Under the pieces are notes generated by a model that saw only the letters and a list, made by a program, of their open reading frames with translations, ran no database searches and had not been told where the DNA came from. A stretch of 64,000 nt of DNA from Vitellaria paradoxa (Eukaryota > Streptophyta > Magnoliopsida > Ericales > Sapotaceae): positions 37,364,862-37,428,861 of the forward strand of contig CM034233.1 in assembly GCA_019916065.1 (NCBI GenBank), given 5' to 3'. How positions within the stretch are numbered: the first letter of the stretch is position 1; the number at the start of each line of letters is the position of its first letter. Of the stretch, positions 63,456 through 64,000 are shown in pieces. The position numbers and the translations under genes are program-made.

Positions 63456-64000
63456 GTACTCCATCTGTGGTCCAACTGATAATAAATGTAAACAATGGGA
63501 ACCTAGTAATTTGAGTATGTGTAGGAAGCGTAAATGGGATGACATAACCTTTATATCTAGCGAGGAAAGTGAGTCTGAGAGTTCAGAGGTTCACTGGGAA
63601 GGGTGGCCTGAGGACTATTTCTTAGAAAGCAATTCACTACCCTTACCACTTATACATCCACCACTTATGCTCATCACACCTGATCAATTAGATGACCAAT
63701 AGTGGGATGAAGTTGACCTTCAACTTCTTTTAGAGATGGAATGGGCTGAGGTAGCTATAGCTGATGTGTGGTTAGATACACCCTCTTACGCCACTGACAC
63801 CAACACTATTGAATCTGAAACGAGTTCCCTGCCTGAGTATCATGATATGCCACCCCTAGAAGACGTCCATGATAATGAAAGTACTGACACCGAGTCTAGG
63901 GAGGGTAGTGATGTTTACAACGAGTTGGACCACGGTGATGTTTTTGCTACTTCATTACAACTTCTTTTTGAATATCATCCTAATTACGATTTGATTGAAG
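63456..64000 (+). pseudogene. Element G acidic 3' coding block (partial)
   Basis: After the AG|GTAC acceptor the frame reads CRKRKWDDITFISSEESESES, WPEDYFLESNSLPLP and LITPDQLDDQ, then TAG at 63700-63702. It then stays open for 99 codons to the window end: WDEVDLQ, EMEWAEVAIADVWLD, EYHDMPPLEDVHDNES. E has the same protein with TAG at the same place. The protein is strongly acidic and Ser-rich with one basic KRKW motif. Function unknown. Confidence 0.65.

Larger units (their letters stand above)
53329..64000 (+). mobile_element. Element G: Athila-type retrotransposon (runs off window)
   Basis: 5' LTR, primer binding site, gag, protease, RT, RNase H, integrase, palindrome array, leader, 3' ORF and acidic coding block are present in order; the 3' LTR is outside the window. 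It is inserted in the F 3' LTR and carries a LINE fragment. Decay is mainly nonsense changes, plus a deletion in RT and a 23-bp tandem duplication in integrase. Confidence 0.93.

Noticed and set aside
1..64000. A host plant gene hidden among the elements.
   Set aside because: All credible frames could be assigned to retroelements. The remaining gaps are LTRs, leaders, candidate introns or 3' regions bounded by element landmarks.

Overview
The window is plant nuclear DNA, probably pericentromeric or other heterochromatin of a eudicot. It consists almost entirely of transposable elements; I found no host gene, rRNA, tRNA gene or CRISPR array. Nearly everything belongs to Ty3/gypsy long terminal repeat (LTR) retrotransposons of the Athila lineage: tRNA-Asp type primer binding sites, a fused gag-pol, an aspartic protease with a D-L-G active site, the FMDD reverse transcriptase motif, and an extra 3' gene encoding the 'putative plant transposon protein' type domain.

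The elements are nested like Russian dolls, and 5-bp target duplications let the order be read. Outermost is C (minus strand, decayed), whose pieces lie at 1-1010, 26635-27284, 29159-33050 and 46644-47184. Into C inserted: A (plus, 1011-26634, duplication ATTGG), itself split by the young full-length B (minus, 7047-20775, duplication CTTCC); D, a solo LTR (27285-29158, duplication CCAAC); E (plus, 33051-46643, duplication CCGAT/TCGAT); and F (plus, from 47185), a gag-only non-autonomous element. The 3' LTR of F is split by G (plus, from 53329 past the window end), and G carries a 5'-truncated RTE-type LINE fragment (57809-58268) flanked by an 18-bp duplication.

Each full element reads LTR - primer binding site - gag - protease - RT - RNase H - integrase - 3' region. 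B is closest to intact: its LTRs have equal length with six differences counted, and gag-pol is one frame with a single amber codon. A, C, E and G are broken mainly by C-to-T type nonsense changes.

The most interesting signal is in the 3' regions. Each of A, B, E and G repeats, between pol and the 3' gene, the family-specific palindrome array that also sits just upstream of the TATA box in its own LTRs (GGTTCGAACC in B; GGTCCGGACC or GGTCGGGACC types elsewhere). In B the internal array is followed by a clean TATAAATA. Next come a leader with a consensus 5' splice site (AG|GTATGT in A, E and G; GAG|GTAGAA in B), a 3' splice site just before the start codon in B, C and E, and the 3' gene. C, E and G also have a second acidic coding block opening at a shared AG|GTAC acceptor and, in E and G, containing an in-frame TAG at the same place. 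This looks like an internally promoted, spliced subgenomic gene. Two hairpin-plus-polypurine modules (one internal, one at the 3' LTR) and a hairpin at the LTR tip that differs between families but stays paired complete a set of conserved cis elements.
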